A DNA stretch of 64,000 nucleotides, from NCBI RefSeq assembly GCF_038246755.1, contig NZ_CP134706.1, positions 1,116,001 to 1,180,000 of the forward strand, given 5' to 3'. The position numbers and the translations under genes are program-made. Positions 39,301 to 47,553 of the stretch are shown here, piece after piece (the first letter of the stretch is position 1; each line of letters begins with the position of its first letter). The notes under the pieces were generated by a model. That model ran no database searches. It was not told where the DNA came from and worked only from the letters and a program-made list of their open reading frames with translations. The stretch is from Micromonospora sp. FIMYZ51 (GTDB lineage Bacteria; Actinomycetota; Actinomycetes; Mycobacteriales; Micromonosporaceae).

Positions 39301-39909
39301 TGGCAACAGGTGCAGGGAGAGCCGATCGCGGTCTCCGCCGACATGTTCGCGGCGGGGGGCGATTCACTTGCCCTGGCCCGGTTCATCGAACGGGTCAGGG
39401 CCGAGTTCGTCATCGAGCTGCCCTACCGGGCAGTCTTCGATCATCGGACCGTGGCTGCCCTGGCCGCCGAGATCGATCGGATGCTGCCCGCAGGGCCTCC
39501 GCCGGAGGCAACGCACGACCCATCGACGCCGCCGTCGGACGAGGTCACGGGAAACGATCGGCAGCAGTTGCTGGACATCTGGCGCGAGGTACTTGAGGTA
39601 CCCACCCTCGGGCCGGACGACAACTTTTTCAACAACGGCGGGCACTCGCTGAAGGTCACCCGGGTGGTGTCTCGGGTACGGACGGTCTTCGGCCGGGACG
39701 TGCCGGTCAGCCTGCTGTTCGAGAATCCGACCGTGAACACCTTCGCCGCGGCCTTGGCGGTAGTGCTGGCCGAAGGGCCGGAGTCGACCGCATCGACGGC
39801 GATCAGTCCTACGGCCACCGGTTCAGAGGACACCATCGACTCCCTGCTCAACGAGATCGAGCGGCTCTCCGAGGGCGACGTGGATCGCCTGCTCAATCCT
39901 GGAAGCTGA
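36331..39909 (+). CDS. NRPS, C*-A-T-T with degenerate condensation domain
   Basis: 1192 aa from the ATG at 36331 (GGGGGA upstream; an ATG at 36319 has none). Order: condensation domain (about 20-440), adenylation (470-970), two tandem carrier domains (about 980-1055, ADMFAAGGDSL, and 1085-1160, NFFNNGGHSL). The C domain reads HRIVMDE where HHxxxDG is needed, so it is probably inactive. The A domain is complete (FTSGSTGRAKA, YGPTETT, YRTGDLA, NGKLD). Aligning by eye to GrsA gives pocket residues D-A-F-F-F-G-P-V-F-K, closest to aliphatic Val/Ile pockets. It heads the operon with the free C domain, MFS exporter, MbtH and TE. It may load a fluorinated isoleucine-like residue on both carriers. Confidence 0.92.
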   Translation: MISNSVSSSRQPPIPPHVADVPVPATSAQEQLWLLQQLAPDATVNHLSLAVDIAGPLEIDALRRALQAVVTRHDALRAVFRRSEGTLVQEILADNPHFTICDLESVSPDEQDRRLANVRADHLRRPFDLADGPLIRFVLVILDLDRYQLFLVVHRIVMDEASLGIFTRDLFDCYRSFAKRRRPELPALPFRFIDLAHQVAGRGPGADLAYWRQVLADLPDPLELPFTQARGTELRFDAEALPFRTSDRVMGGVRQLADQENTTPYVVMLTAFVVLLHRYTQSRDIVLGTVRLGRSVPGATEVIGAFADLAVLRIGLPPDPTWREAVRRVRDELAAVEAHPDVTFQQLVQAVRPERHLNLHPVFQIMVAPAPAAGRHCVDEVIFDIDADHGEQMPYDIELRIDTEGGLLKVSRELFRRADAEQILHHYTGQLKQLTEEPDTHLSNLSLLTSEERAVIVQDWNQTRTEFPSDSTIQSLFDAWAERTPDAPALHWPNVDLTYAELEIRANQLAHHLRGLGVGVETRVGLYFGHTASWVIGALATLKAGGLYVPLDPTYPSDRLTAMCEDADVKVLLLHSDEQDGLDFPAAKRVFLDTAEAVVAGEPSRPPKVEVSPDNLAYIMFTSGSTGRAKAIGVTHRNVVRTVCETPYVDFRPTDTVGQASNISFDAATFEVWGALLNGARLVGLRKEDVLDPDRLKAQLLAHQITIFFLPAALMKHIVSEKPDTFGSLRYFFSGGEQADLHTIRRMLRHGPPENLINPYGPTETTVFAIVYRCNDMPDTETYVPIGYPIGNTTSYVLDEYLQPVPVGVVGELFVGGDGVARGYIGQSDLTADKFIADPFSDQPGARLYRTGDLARYRDNGMIDFLGRMDRQVKIRGFRVEPAEIENCLLGTGLVRETSVQVGVDRSGDEVLVAYVTPMGTEVDTEQLREQVRARLPIYMVPGAFVTLPAFPLNANGKLDIAALKRIQLNEATGGTAETPTPTEARLLKLWQQVQGEPIAVSADMFAAGGDSLALARFIERVRAEFVIELPYRAVFDHRTVAALAAEIDRMLPAGPPPEATHDPSTPPSDEVTGNDRQQLLDIWREVLEVPTLGPDDNFFNNGGHSLKVTRVVSRVRTVFGRDVPVSLLFENPTVNTFAAALAVVLAEGPESTASTAISPTATGSEDTIDSLLNEIERLSEGDVDRLLNPGS

Positions 39910-39920
39910 GCGGTCAGCCG

Positions 39921-41339
39921 ATGCGGGACTTCGTCAAGCGGATCGACGCGATGACGCCGGAGCAGCGCCGCGCGTTACGCACCACGCTGGACACGCGAGG
40001 AGAGCAGCTCAATGTCTTCCCACTCTCCTCGGCGCAGCAACGGATGTGGTTTCTCCACCAGGTCTATCGTGACCTGCCGCTCTACACCGTGCCGTACGCG
40101 TTCTGGATCGTGGGGCGGCTAGACATCGGTGCCCTCAGCGAGGCGCTGCTCGGGTTGGTCCGGCGGCATGACGCCCTACGCACAGCGTTCTTCGACGTCG
40201 ACGGGGTGCCTTACCAGACGGTGCTTCCGGACAGCGAATTCCGCCTGGCGGTGCGGCACTGGCGGCCGCAGGACGCGGCCCGGCGCGACCTGGTGGAGCG
40301 CCTCCTCGACGCCGAGGCAAGGCGCACCTTCGACCTCACCCGCGGCTCGCTGCTTTCCGCCACGATACTGACAAGCGGTGACCAGGGCGACCGGCACCTG
40401 TTGCTGCTGACCATGCATCACATCATCTGTGACGGCTGGAGCATGGGCATCATCTTCCGCGAGATCGAGGAGGGTTACACCGCCGCGATTGAGGGGAGAG
40501 AACCGGATCTCGATCCGCTGCCCGTCCGGTACGTCGACTTCGCCCGTTGGCAGGCCACCGATGCCGCTGGCGAGAGATATCAGCGACACTTGCAGTACTG
40601 GCAGGGCGAGTTGGCCGATCCGCCGGCAGCGCTGACGTTTCCGGACCGGCCGCCACCGTCGGCGACGGGCCCGTCCGTTGGTGAGCTGGAGTTGGCGTTC
40701 TGGCCTGCTTCTCTTGCCAGATCGGTGGAGGCCGTCAGCCGGGCCGAGGGCGTGACACCGTTTATCACGATGCTGGCAGTATTTGCCGATCTGCTACGTC
40801 GGCGGACCGGGGCCGACGATTTCATCGTGGGCACACCGGTGGCAAACCGGACCAGGCTTGAGGTCGAAGGGCTTGTCGGTTTCTTCGTCAACACGCTCCC
40901 GCTGCGGCTACGGCCATCCGGCGGGGAGAGTCTGCGCGAGTCGCTGCGGAAAGTGCGGTCGGTGACGCTGCGCGCTCAGACACATCAGGAAGTCCCGTTC
41001 GAGACCATCGTCGAGTCGCTCGGGGTGCCGCGTACGAGCGGCCGCAATCCCCTGTTCGAGGTCTCCTTCATCGTCCAGGACCGGGAGACGGAACTCCTTC
41101 GCCTCCCCGGGCTGGAGGTGTCGATCACCCACGGGCACAGTGGCACGGCCAAGTTCGATCTGGCTGTGGGCTTTGTGTTCCTGGCGGACGAGCTCAAGTG
41201 TTCCATCGAGTACCGGCGGTCGGTGTTTGATCGGGAGTACGTCCGTGGGCTGCTTGACGAGATGCGAGAGCATCTGGAGGCCGCGCTCGCCAACCCTGAT
41301 CGACCGATGCAATTGTTGAAGGGTCGGGTGCCCCGATGA
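39921..41339 (+). CDS. Stand-alone NRPS condensation domain
   Basis: 472 aa, a single condensation domain with intact HHIICDGWS (HHxxxDG) near residue 165, plus FPLSSAQQRMWFLHQ at the start and the later VGFFVNTLPLR and QEVPFETIVE motifs. It follows the NRPS by 11 nt and its stop overlaps the MFS start. The natural reading is that it acts in trans and replaces the dead C domain of the NRPS, joining the two carrier-bound residues or adding an outside partner. An esterification or Dieckmann-like role is also possible. Confidence 0.92.
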   Translation: MRDFVKRIDAMTPEQRRALRTTLDTRGEQLNVFPLSSAQQRMWFLHQVYRDLPLYTVPYAFWIVGRLDIGALSEALLGLVRRHDALRTAFFDVDGVPYQTVLPDSEFRLAVRHWRPQDAARRDLVERLLDAEARRTFDLTRGSLLSATILTSGDQGDRHLLLLTMHHIICDGWSMGIIFREIEEGYTAAIEGREPDLDPLPVRYVDFARWQATDAAGERYQRHLQYWQGELADPPAALTFPDRPPPSATGPSVGELELAFWPASLARSVEAVSRAEGVTPFITMLAVFADLLRRRTGADDFIVGTPVANRTRLEVEGLVGFFVNTLPLRLRPSGGESLRESLRKVRSVTLRAQTHQEVPFETIVESLGVPRTSGRNPLFEVSFIVQDRETELLRLPGLEVSITHGHSGTAKFDLAVGFVFLADELKCSIEYRRSVFDREYVRGLLDEMREHLEAALANPDRPMQLLKGRVPR

Positions 41340-42817
41340 TCAGGGTCGAGCGGCCAAGGGGAATGAGGGCGTTCGTCGTCATCTGGCTGGGTCAGCTGTT
41401 GTCGGCCGCCGGCACGAGAATGATCAACTTTGCGCTGGCCATCTGGGTCTGGCAACAGACCGGACGCGCCTCCGACCTCGCCGTGCTCACGCTGATGGCG
41501 TTCGCTGCCACCGTGTTGGTCAGCCCGATGGTGGGCAGCCTGGTCGACCGCGTCGGCCAGCGGACGTCAATCATCGTGAGCGACGTGGGCTCGGTGCTCA
41601 CGACCGTGGTGGCGCTGGCTCTGTTCGCGACCGACACCGCCTCGTTCTGGCCGCTCGTCGCGGTAAACACGATCAGCGGAGGGTTCCTGGCATTCCAGTA
41701 CCCCGCCTACTCCAAGCTCATCACGCTGCTGCTGGCCAAGGAGCAGTACACCCGCGCCAACGGGATGCTCTCGCTTGTGCGTTCGGTTCCCGCGATCTTC
41801 GCTCCCGGCATCGCCGGGCTGCTCATTGCATACTCCGGCATCTGGAGCGTGTTGTTGGTGGCCCTGGTGTCCTTCGGGGTCGCGATCCTGACGGTCCTGC
41901 TGATCGCGCTGCCGAAGCGTCCAAAGAGCGACGCTGATCCGGGCCGGGCCAGGTTCTGGGCGGATTCGATGCTCGGCTTCCGCTACCTGTACCGCCGCGC
42001 TGGCTTCCTCGGTATGCAAGCGGTCCTTTTCGTGGTGGGCCTGGTGTCCGCGATGGGTTTCATCGTGTTGACACCTCTGGTCCTCATCAAAACGGACAAC
42101 AACGAGGCACTTCTCGGTGCCATCAATTCGGTCGGCGCGGTGGGCGGTGCGTTGGGTGCGTTACTGGTCAGCGTACTCAAGTCACCGTCACGCAAGATCT
42201 GGTGGATCCTGGGTGCGAGCATCGTCTTCAGCCTGTTCGGCAGGGTGCTCATGGGGTTCGGCGACGGCCTCGTGCTCTGGGCGATCGCCTGGTTCGTGTC
42301 CTGGCTGAGCGTGCCGTTCATCGAGGCGTACTCGCTCACGATCTGGCAGCAGAAGATTCCGCCCGCGGTTCAGGGGCGGGTCTTCGCGGCCATGCAATTC
42401 ATCAGCCAACTCGCGTTGCTCATCGGCTTCTCGGTGACCGGCGCGTTGATCGACCGCATCTTCGAACCGCAGGCTCGGGAGGGGCGCGGGCTCGCCGAGC
42501 TGTTCGAGCCGGTGGTGGGCGCGGGCCCCGGGGCGGGAATGAAGCTGGTATTCCTGCTGTCCGGGCTACTCGGCATCGCCGCAGCTCTCTACGGCATCTT
42601 CGCGCGGAGTGTTCGCGATCTGGAGATTCTCGTGCCCGACCACAACGTTGCCGCCCCTGGCGCCCCGGACGGGGGCGCCGCCGCCTCGGAGCCCGGCACC
42701 GGGGAGACGGTCAGCCCGACCGTGGATACGGCCGGGGCCGAGCGTGAGGCGGCGAGCTTGACTGGCGTGCCGTCGACCGTTTCCACAGCAGATGATGAAA
42801 GGCGCAATGAGCGATGA
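41336..42817 (+). CDS. MFS exporter
   Basis: 493 aa; the ATG overlaps the preceding stop (ATGA). About twelve transmembrane helices of the MFS_3/enterobactin-exporter type, with the LVDRVGQR loop after TM2, ending in a Pro/Ala-rich cytoplasmic tail from about residue 430. Its position inside the NRPS operon makes it the likely exporter of the finished peptide product. Confidence 0.9.
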   Translation: MIRVERPRGMRAFVVIWLGQLLSAAGTRMINFALAIWVWQQTGRASDLAVLTLMAFAATVLVSPMVGSLVDRVGQRTSIIVSDVGSVLTTVVALALFATDTASFWPLVAVNTISGGFLAFQYPAYSKLITLLLAKEQYTRANGMLSLVRSVPAIFAPGIAGLLIAYSGIWSVLLVALVSFGVAILTVLLIALPKRPKSDADPGRARFWADSMLGFRYLYRRAGFLGMQAVLFVVGLVSAMGFIVLTPLVLIKTDNNEALLGAINSVGAVGGALGALLVSVLKSPSRKIWWILGASIVFSLFGRVLMGFGDGLVLWAIAWFVSWLSVPFIEAYSLTIWQQKIPPAVQGRVFAAMQFISQLALLIGFSVTGALIDRIFEPQAREGRGLAELFEPVVGAGPGAGMKLVFLLSGLLGIAAALYGIFARSVRDLEILVPDHNVAAPGAPDGGAAASEPGTGETVSPTVDTAGAEREAASLTGVPSTVSTADDERRNER

Positions 42818-42999
42818 GCATCGATGAGCCGTACTACCGCATCGTCGTCAACGACGAGGAGCAGCTCTCGCTCTGGCCACTCCACAAGGAACCAGCGGTC
42901 GGCTGGCGGGACATTGGAACGGCCGGCAGCCGTGGCGAGTGTCTGGCGGAGATCAGACGGATCTGGACCGATCTCCGTCCGAAGAGCCTGCGCGTTTAG
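42814..42999 (+). CDS. MbtH-like protein
   Basis: 61 aa; the ATG overlaps the MFS stop (ATGA). Family signature visible: VNDEEQLSLWP, AVGW, GECLAEIR and the C-terminal WTDLRP. MbtH proteins bind adenylation domains and are needed for their folding or activity; the partner is the single A domain at 36331. Confidence 0.93.
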   Translation: MSIDEPYYRIVVNDEEQLSLWPLHKEPAVGWRDIGTAGSRGECLAEIRRIWTDLRPKSLRV

Positions 43000-43019
43000 T
43001 CGTGGTGAGAGCGGGAGGC

Positions 43020-43808
43020 ATGTACGGACACTCGCTGAACGGGATCGGTGGCCTGCACGTCCTGCGATCCGGCGGCTCACCTCATCTGCACCTGGTGCAC
43101 CCGGGTGGCGGTGGCATCGTTGCCTATCAGGGCTTGGCCGCTGCACTACCACAGGGGTGGACCGTCACGGCCTCCGACGACACGGGCCAGGGCGATTCGG
43201 TCGAGTGGTTGGCCGGCACCTACCTCCGCGAGCTACTTGGCCGCTCGTACCTGCCTGACCTCCTCGGCGGATGGTCACTTGGCGGCCTGGTCGCGTTTCA
43301 GGTAGCACGACTCCTGGCCGCCGCCCGCCGCCCGCCGCCACCGTTGGTGCTGTTGGACACCCCACCGCCCGGCACCAGCGGCACGATGCCCGACCGGGCG
43401 CGCATGAATCTCGAGTTCGTCGGGATGCTGTGGTCTTCCCTCGGACTGCCGGTCGATCGCGCTCCGCAGCGGCTCGATGGCGATGACGAGGCGGCGATGC
43501 GGGTGTTGGCGGAGGCGTTGCGAAGCGCTGGCGAGGCGTTGGAGAAGGAATTTCTGCTGAGCCGGCTCAACACCTATCGGCGCCACCGGCGGGCCTTGGT
43601 CAGCTACGCTCCGGCGACGCCGATCGCCACGCCCAGTCTTATCATCCGTGGCGCTCTGCGCGAGGATGTGGTGCTCGGCTGGCGTAGGTTGTTGGAAGTG
43701 GACCCGACCGTGGTGGCGATTCCCGGCGGACACTACAACCTCCTCGCGCCCGCCAACCTCCCTATGGTCGCCAGCCTGATCTGTGAACTGTCGGCCCGCG
43801 AACGCTGA
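43020..43808 (+). CDS. Type II thioesterase (alpha/beta hydrolase)
   Basis: 262 aa from the ATG at 43020; GTG codons at 43002 and 43005, right after the MbtH stop, are alternative starts. Nucleophile elbow GGWSLGG (Ser near residue 83), Asp/His partners later (PGGHYNL). Removes stalled or wrong acyl groups from carrier domains, or releases the product, since the NRPS has no built-in TE. Last gene of the NRPS operon. Confidence 0.9.
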   Translation: MYGHSLNGIGGLHVLRSGGSPHLHLVHPGGGGIVAYQGLAAALPQGWTVTASDDTGQGDSVEWLAGTYLRELLGRSYLPDLLGGWSLGGLVAFQVARLLAAARRPPPPLVLLDTPPPGTSGTMPDRARMNLEFVGMLWSSLGLPVDRAPQRLDGDDEAAMRVLAEALRSAGEALEKEFLLSRLNTYRRHRRALVSYAPATPIATPSLIIRGALREDVVLGWRRLLEVDPTVVAIPGGHYNLLAPANLPMVASLICELSARER

Positions 43809-43877
43809 TCCAGGAGACCTGTCCACAGGCGATCTTGTAGACGTGCAACCCGATGTCGCGTACCGCCTTTGTGGAAC

Positions 43878-44225
43878 TCAGACCGCAGGCGTGAAGAAAT
43901 ATGAGCGGCGAACCGCGACTAGCCCGTCGGTGAAGCGGTAGATCTCGGCGAACTGGAGGTCGAACGCGACTCCAGTGACGAGCCTACCGACCACCTGACC
44001 CCACGCCGCGCCGCTTTCCGCTACCCGCAGAACCTCGTCGAGTGTGTGGTGGGACTCAACGATGGCGCGTTCGTCACGGTAGAACCGCATGAGCCGGTCC
44101 AGGCCGACCAATGGCTCATAACCCGGCCGTTCGTAGATCACCTCCGGATGGAAGCACGTGGCCAGTTCCGTCCAGTCGGCTTGGTCGATCTGGTGGAACA
44201 TCCGCGATATCAGCGTATCTGCCAT
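43878..44225 (-). CDS. SnoaL-like / NTF2-fold small protein
   Basis: 115 aa, nuclear-transport-factor-2/SnoaL fold: short helices (SRMFHQIDQADWTELATCFH), HPEVIYERPGYEPLVG, then beta strands ending FTDGLVAVRRSYFF. Such proteins are cyclases, isomerases, hydrolases or ligand carriers in secondary metabolism. It lies 60 nt from the response-regulator gene on the same strand. Substrate unknown. Confidence 0.82.
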   Translation of the reverse strand: MADTLISRMFHQIDQADWTELATCFHPEVIYERPGYEPLVGLDRLMRFYRDERAIVESHHTLDEVLRVAESGAAWGQVVGRLVTGVAFDLQFAEIYRFTDGLVAVRRSYFFTPAV

Positions 44226-44285
44226 GCGTATCCTGCACCTCGTTCTGTCAACTCGGATCGACGAGCTCAGTGGTGGCCCCGGATG

Positions 44286-44951
44286 TCAGGCGAGGCCGGC
44301 CTTGGCGGCGCGGCGGACCGCATCCGTGCGCGAGGTGGCACCCAACTTGGCGTATATGTTGGTCAAATGGCGCTTGACGGTGCCCTCGGCGATGAACAGC
44401 TTGCTGGCTATCTCCGAGTTGCGTAATCCGTCGGAGACGAGGGTCAGGACTTCGATCTCGCGGTCAGAGAGCATCGGATCGCTGCCTGCCCTCAAACGGT
44501 TCATGGTTTGCCGTGAAACTGACAGGACAATTCTGTCGCGATTTCGGTCTATCACTCTTATTGTGGTCACCAGTTCCTCTAGGGTGGTGCTTTTGAGTAT
44601 GTAGGCGTCCGCGCCCGATGATAATAGGTGCTTGACTCGGCGAGGATCGTCGCGGGTGGCGAGTATGACTATTTTCGACAACGGCGCGGCGTTGAGGAGA
44701 GCGCGGAGATCCTCGACGGCGGTCGGACTCGCCGCGTCGGTGCCCACGAGGAGCACGTCGGGTCTGTAGTGCCGCACTATTCCCACGGCCTCATTTCCCA
44801 CGGCCGCCTTGGCGAGCACCCGTATGTCGGGCTCTGTCTCCAGCAGGTTGGCCAGTCCTTCCCGAAACAGCCCCTGCTCGTCCACGATCACCACGGTTAT
44901 CGGTGCACCTGTGCTTGAACGTACTTCGGTCGGGTCCGGCTTGATGGTCAT
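44286..44951 (-). CDS. NarL/LuxR-type response regulator with atypical receiver
   Basis: 221 aa from the ATG at 44951; a GTG at 44993 with GGAG at good spacing is an alternative start. Receiver domain (18-135) and LuxR HTH (LSDREIEVLTLVSDGL, NSEIASKLFIAEGTVKRHL). The phosphoacceptor position reads Gly70 (DVLLVGTD) instead of Asp, while the acidic pair (VDE), Thr99 and Lys120 are kept. No sensor kinase is adjacent. It is likely an orphan regulator working without phosphorylation, perhaps responding to the product, at the right edge of the cluster. Confidence 0.88.
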   Translation of the reverse strand: MTIKPDPTEVRSSTGAPITVVIVDEQGLFREGLANLLETEPDIRVLAKAAVGNEAVGIVRHYRPDVLLVGTDAASPTAVEDLRALLNAAPLSKIVILATRDDPRRVKHLLSSGADAYILKSTTLEELVTTIRVIDRNRDRIVLSVSRQTMNRLRAGSDPMLSDREIEVLTLVSDGLRNSEIASKLFIAEGTVKRHLTNIYAKLGATSRTDAVRRAAKAGLA

Positions 44952-46404
44952 CTCATGGTCGGATGGGATCGTCTTTGTGCCTTTCTGGATCACAGGTTCT
45001 CCGTCCCCGTGTAGATCAACATGCGGAGCGGCTTCCCGCTCCCTTCTGGCTGCGCAGGTGCAGGACGAGTCACACATACCGGGAGGTCAGTACGCTGGCC
45101 CGGCCAACCTGAGAGGCGGATGCGCTGAATGGGTGCGCCGGTACCGACCGTCGGCAGTCACGATCAATCCTGTCAATGAATCCGCCACGCGATCTCCAAA
45201 AGGGTCGACGGGGGTGGCCCGCAGGCGGGCGCGAAATCGCGAGCCTCGCCTCCAAAGTCATAATGCGGTGAGCGCAACGGGAAGTAAAGTCTCTTCCCAG
45301 GGGTTGCCGGCGGGGCTATGGGTAACTGCGCAGAAGGTCGTAGACGGCCGTCTACGGTGGTTCCAGAATTAGACTTCTGATCATTGTGTCGGTGCTGCTA
45401 TCATCCGGATCCGGCGATGCCGAGTCTGGCGTACACCTGACCGCCCAGCCGGGACGTCTCCCGCGCCCTGGGCTGCCGATGATCGGCGGGCCGACCCTGT
45501 TCGCCCGCGGATTGAGGCACGTCAACTTCCGGGGTGCAGAAGGGCACGAGCACCCTGGCTGGCGGCGAGCACGACGGTGCGGTGCCGCAGTGGTCGTGCG
45601 CCCTACCTGCTGACCCTGGTCGCTGGCGAGTGGCGAACGGTTCGGCTGCTCGGCCGGGGCCAATCACCGGTGTCGCGCTGCTGCGTCGACCTGGTGTTCG
45701 GTACGCCTGCGGCATTCCATCATTGTCGACTGTCACCTCGGCGCGTTGGCCATGCGGACGGTGATCTTCGTTCAGTTGCGTCGCGAGATCCAGGCCGCAG
45801 TGCGTGAGCGGATACTGAACCGGGGTCAGCGCCGCATGGCCCGACACTGTCAATCGTCGCAGGATGAGTCACCGAGCAAGGTCTTGTCGCAACTCCATTC
45901 TCCGGAGCGCACCCGCTTGCCTTCGGGATATCCGGCCCACGAATTGTTGGTCGCAGGGTTGATGGTGAACGGGTGTTGGTGCCCTGGTCTCCATGGGTGA
46001 CCGAACTGGGCGTCGCTTGGCGACGAAATCGGGCGGCGCGAAGTCGGCTACCCCATCCTGGGTCATTTGGTCGAATCTCCGGAGCGGTCTGAGATTCATA
46101 TCGATTTGGTCCGCGCGGCGGCTGAGAAGCCATCGGTACCGGCCCCGAACTGGTGCACTCTGCGGACCAGTCCCTTTCGGAAAGGGAAGCGATGAATCGT
46201 CACCTGACCGCAGCGACCCGCCTGGTCGCCGGGCCGCTGGCCGCCCTGGCCGACACGATCCTGAGCGCGGTCGCCGCCCCGGCGCCGGCCCGGGTCGACA
46301 AGTCGACCGCCGCCGGTACGCCGGGTGCGGCCGGACGACCGGTGAATCCCGTGGTCCGGCGGGACCAGCGAACCCCAGGATCCTCGGCTGGGCTCAGGGG
46401 CTGG
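44952..46404. other. Long stretch without a convincing gene
   Basis: About 1.45 kb. Several short open frames exist but none shows a known motif. A plus-strand ATG at 46192 with GGGA upstream opens an Ala/Arg-rich frame (signal-peptide-like start) that runs into the antisense of the next gene; it may be the stump of a lost secreted-protein gene. An 18-nt palindrome lies at 45339. Probable right boundary of the fluorometabolite cluster. Confidence 0.45.
45339..45356. promoter_or_regulatory. 18-nt perfect palindrome
   Basis: CGTAGACGG followed directly by CCGTCTACG: perfectly self-complementary. It lies about 390 nt upstream of the response-regulator start in otherwise empty DNA. Possible operator; binder unknown. 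Confidence 0.5.
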
Positions 46405-47406
46405 TCAGCAGACCCGGTTCGGGCCGGTGACGCCGTCGGGGCCGGCCCGCTCGACGGCGGCCAGGTTGGCGACCGTGGTGGTGGCGATGCTGTGCAGCCC
46501 GTCCGAGGTGAAGAACGCCTGATGCCCGGTGATCAGCACGTTGGGGAACGTGGTGAGTCGGGCGAACTCGTCGTCACCGAGGACCCGGTCGGACAGGTCC
46601 TCGAAGAACAGGTCGGTCTCCTCCTCGTACACGTCGAGGCCGAGGTAGCCGATCTGGCCGCTCTTCAGCCCGTCGATCACGGCCCGGGTGTCCACAAGCG
46701 AACCCCGGCCGGTGTTGATCAGCATCACGCCCTCGCGGAGCAGTTTGATCCGGTCGTTGTCGATCAGGTGGCGGGTGTCCGGAGTGAGCGGGCAGTGCAG
46801 GGTGACGATGTCCGACTCGGCGAGCAGGCGCTCCAGTGGGACGTACTCGGCCCCGGCCGCGGTCGCCGCGTCGTTGTGCTGCGGGTCGCTGGCGAGCACC
46901 CGGCAACCGAAGCCGCGCATGATCTGGGCGACGCAGACGCCGATCCGCCCGGTGCCGACGATGCCGACGGTCCGGCCGTGCAGGTCGAAACCGAGCAGGC
47001 CGGTCAGGGCGAAGTTGTGTTCGCGTACCCGGTTGTAGGCGCGGTGGATCCGGCGATTGAGGGCGAGGATCAAGCCGACGGTGTGTTCGGCGACGGCGTG
47101 CGGCGAATACTCCGGCACGCGTACCACGGTCAGGTTGAGCCGCCGGGCAGCGGCCACGTCGACGTTGTTGAAGCCGGCGGCGCGCAGTGCGACCACCTTG
47201 ACGCCGACCTCGGCGAGCTGGTCGAGCACCGGTGCGCTCAGATCGTCGTTGACGAAGGCGCAGACCGCGTCGCTTCCCTCCGCCAGTCGCGCGGTCTGCG
47301 GCGTGAGCCGGGGCTCCAGGAAGACCAGATCATGCTCGCCCGACTCGTTGGCAGCAGTGAGGAAGCTCCGGTCGTACGGCTTGGTGCTGAACACTGACAC
47401 GCGCAT
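46405..47406 (-). CDS. D-2-hydroxyacid dehydrogenase (D-lactate dehydrogenase type)
   Basis: 333 aa. NAD-dependent D-isomer-specific dehydrogenase of the fermentative LdhA type: [16 protein letters not shown] near residue 150, active-site Arg in NTGRGSLVD, Glu in LDVYEEE and His in GHQAFFTSD. Reduces pyruvate to D-lactate or acts on related 2-keto acids. It stands alone between the empty stretch and the LPMO gene, so it probably belongs to the core genome. Confidence 0.9.
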   Translation of the reverse strand: MRVSVFSTKPYDRSFLTAANESGEHDLVFLEPRLTPQTARLAEGSDAVCAFVNDDLSAPVLDQLAEVGVKVVALRAAGFNNVDVAAARRLNLTVVRVPEYSPHAVAEHTVGLILALNRRIHRAYNRVREHNFALTGLLGFDLHGRTVGIVGTGRIGVCVAQIMRGFGCRVLASDPQHNDAATAAGAEYVPLERLLAESDIVTLHCPLTPDTRHLIDNDRIKLLREGVMLINTGRGSLVDTRAVIDGLKSGQIGYLGLDVYEEETDLFFEDLSDRVLGDDEFARLTTFPNVLITGHQAFFTSDGLHSIATTTVANLAAVERAGPDGVTGPNRVC

Positions 47407-47553
47407 CGTGCACCTCCACTGTCACCGTACGAATGATTCGGTGGACCCGGCCAGGGTCCATCGGCCCGTCACCCGATGGCTGGCGACTCGACCCCCCACA
47501 TCGAACTGTTTGCCGTTGTCGTCCGTACTGCTGCGCGGGAGGTCGCCACAATC

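Noticed and set aside
36331..43808. Siderophore pathway, suggested by MbtH plus an enterobactin-type MFS exporter
   Set aside because: No salicylate, catechol or hydroxamate genes are present and the A-domain pocket is aliphatic.
45401..46133. Short open frames in the gap right of the cluster
   Set aside because: No conserved motif, biased Arg/Ser/Pro composition typical of non-coding high-GC frames.
46153..47397. 414-codon plus-strand frame over the hydroxyacid dehydrogenase gene
   Set aside because: Antisense shadow; the minus strand has all dehydrogenase motifs. Only its first part (46192-46404) is outside the real gene.
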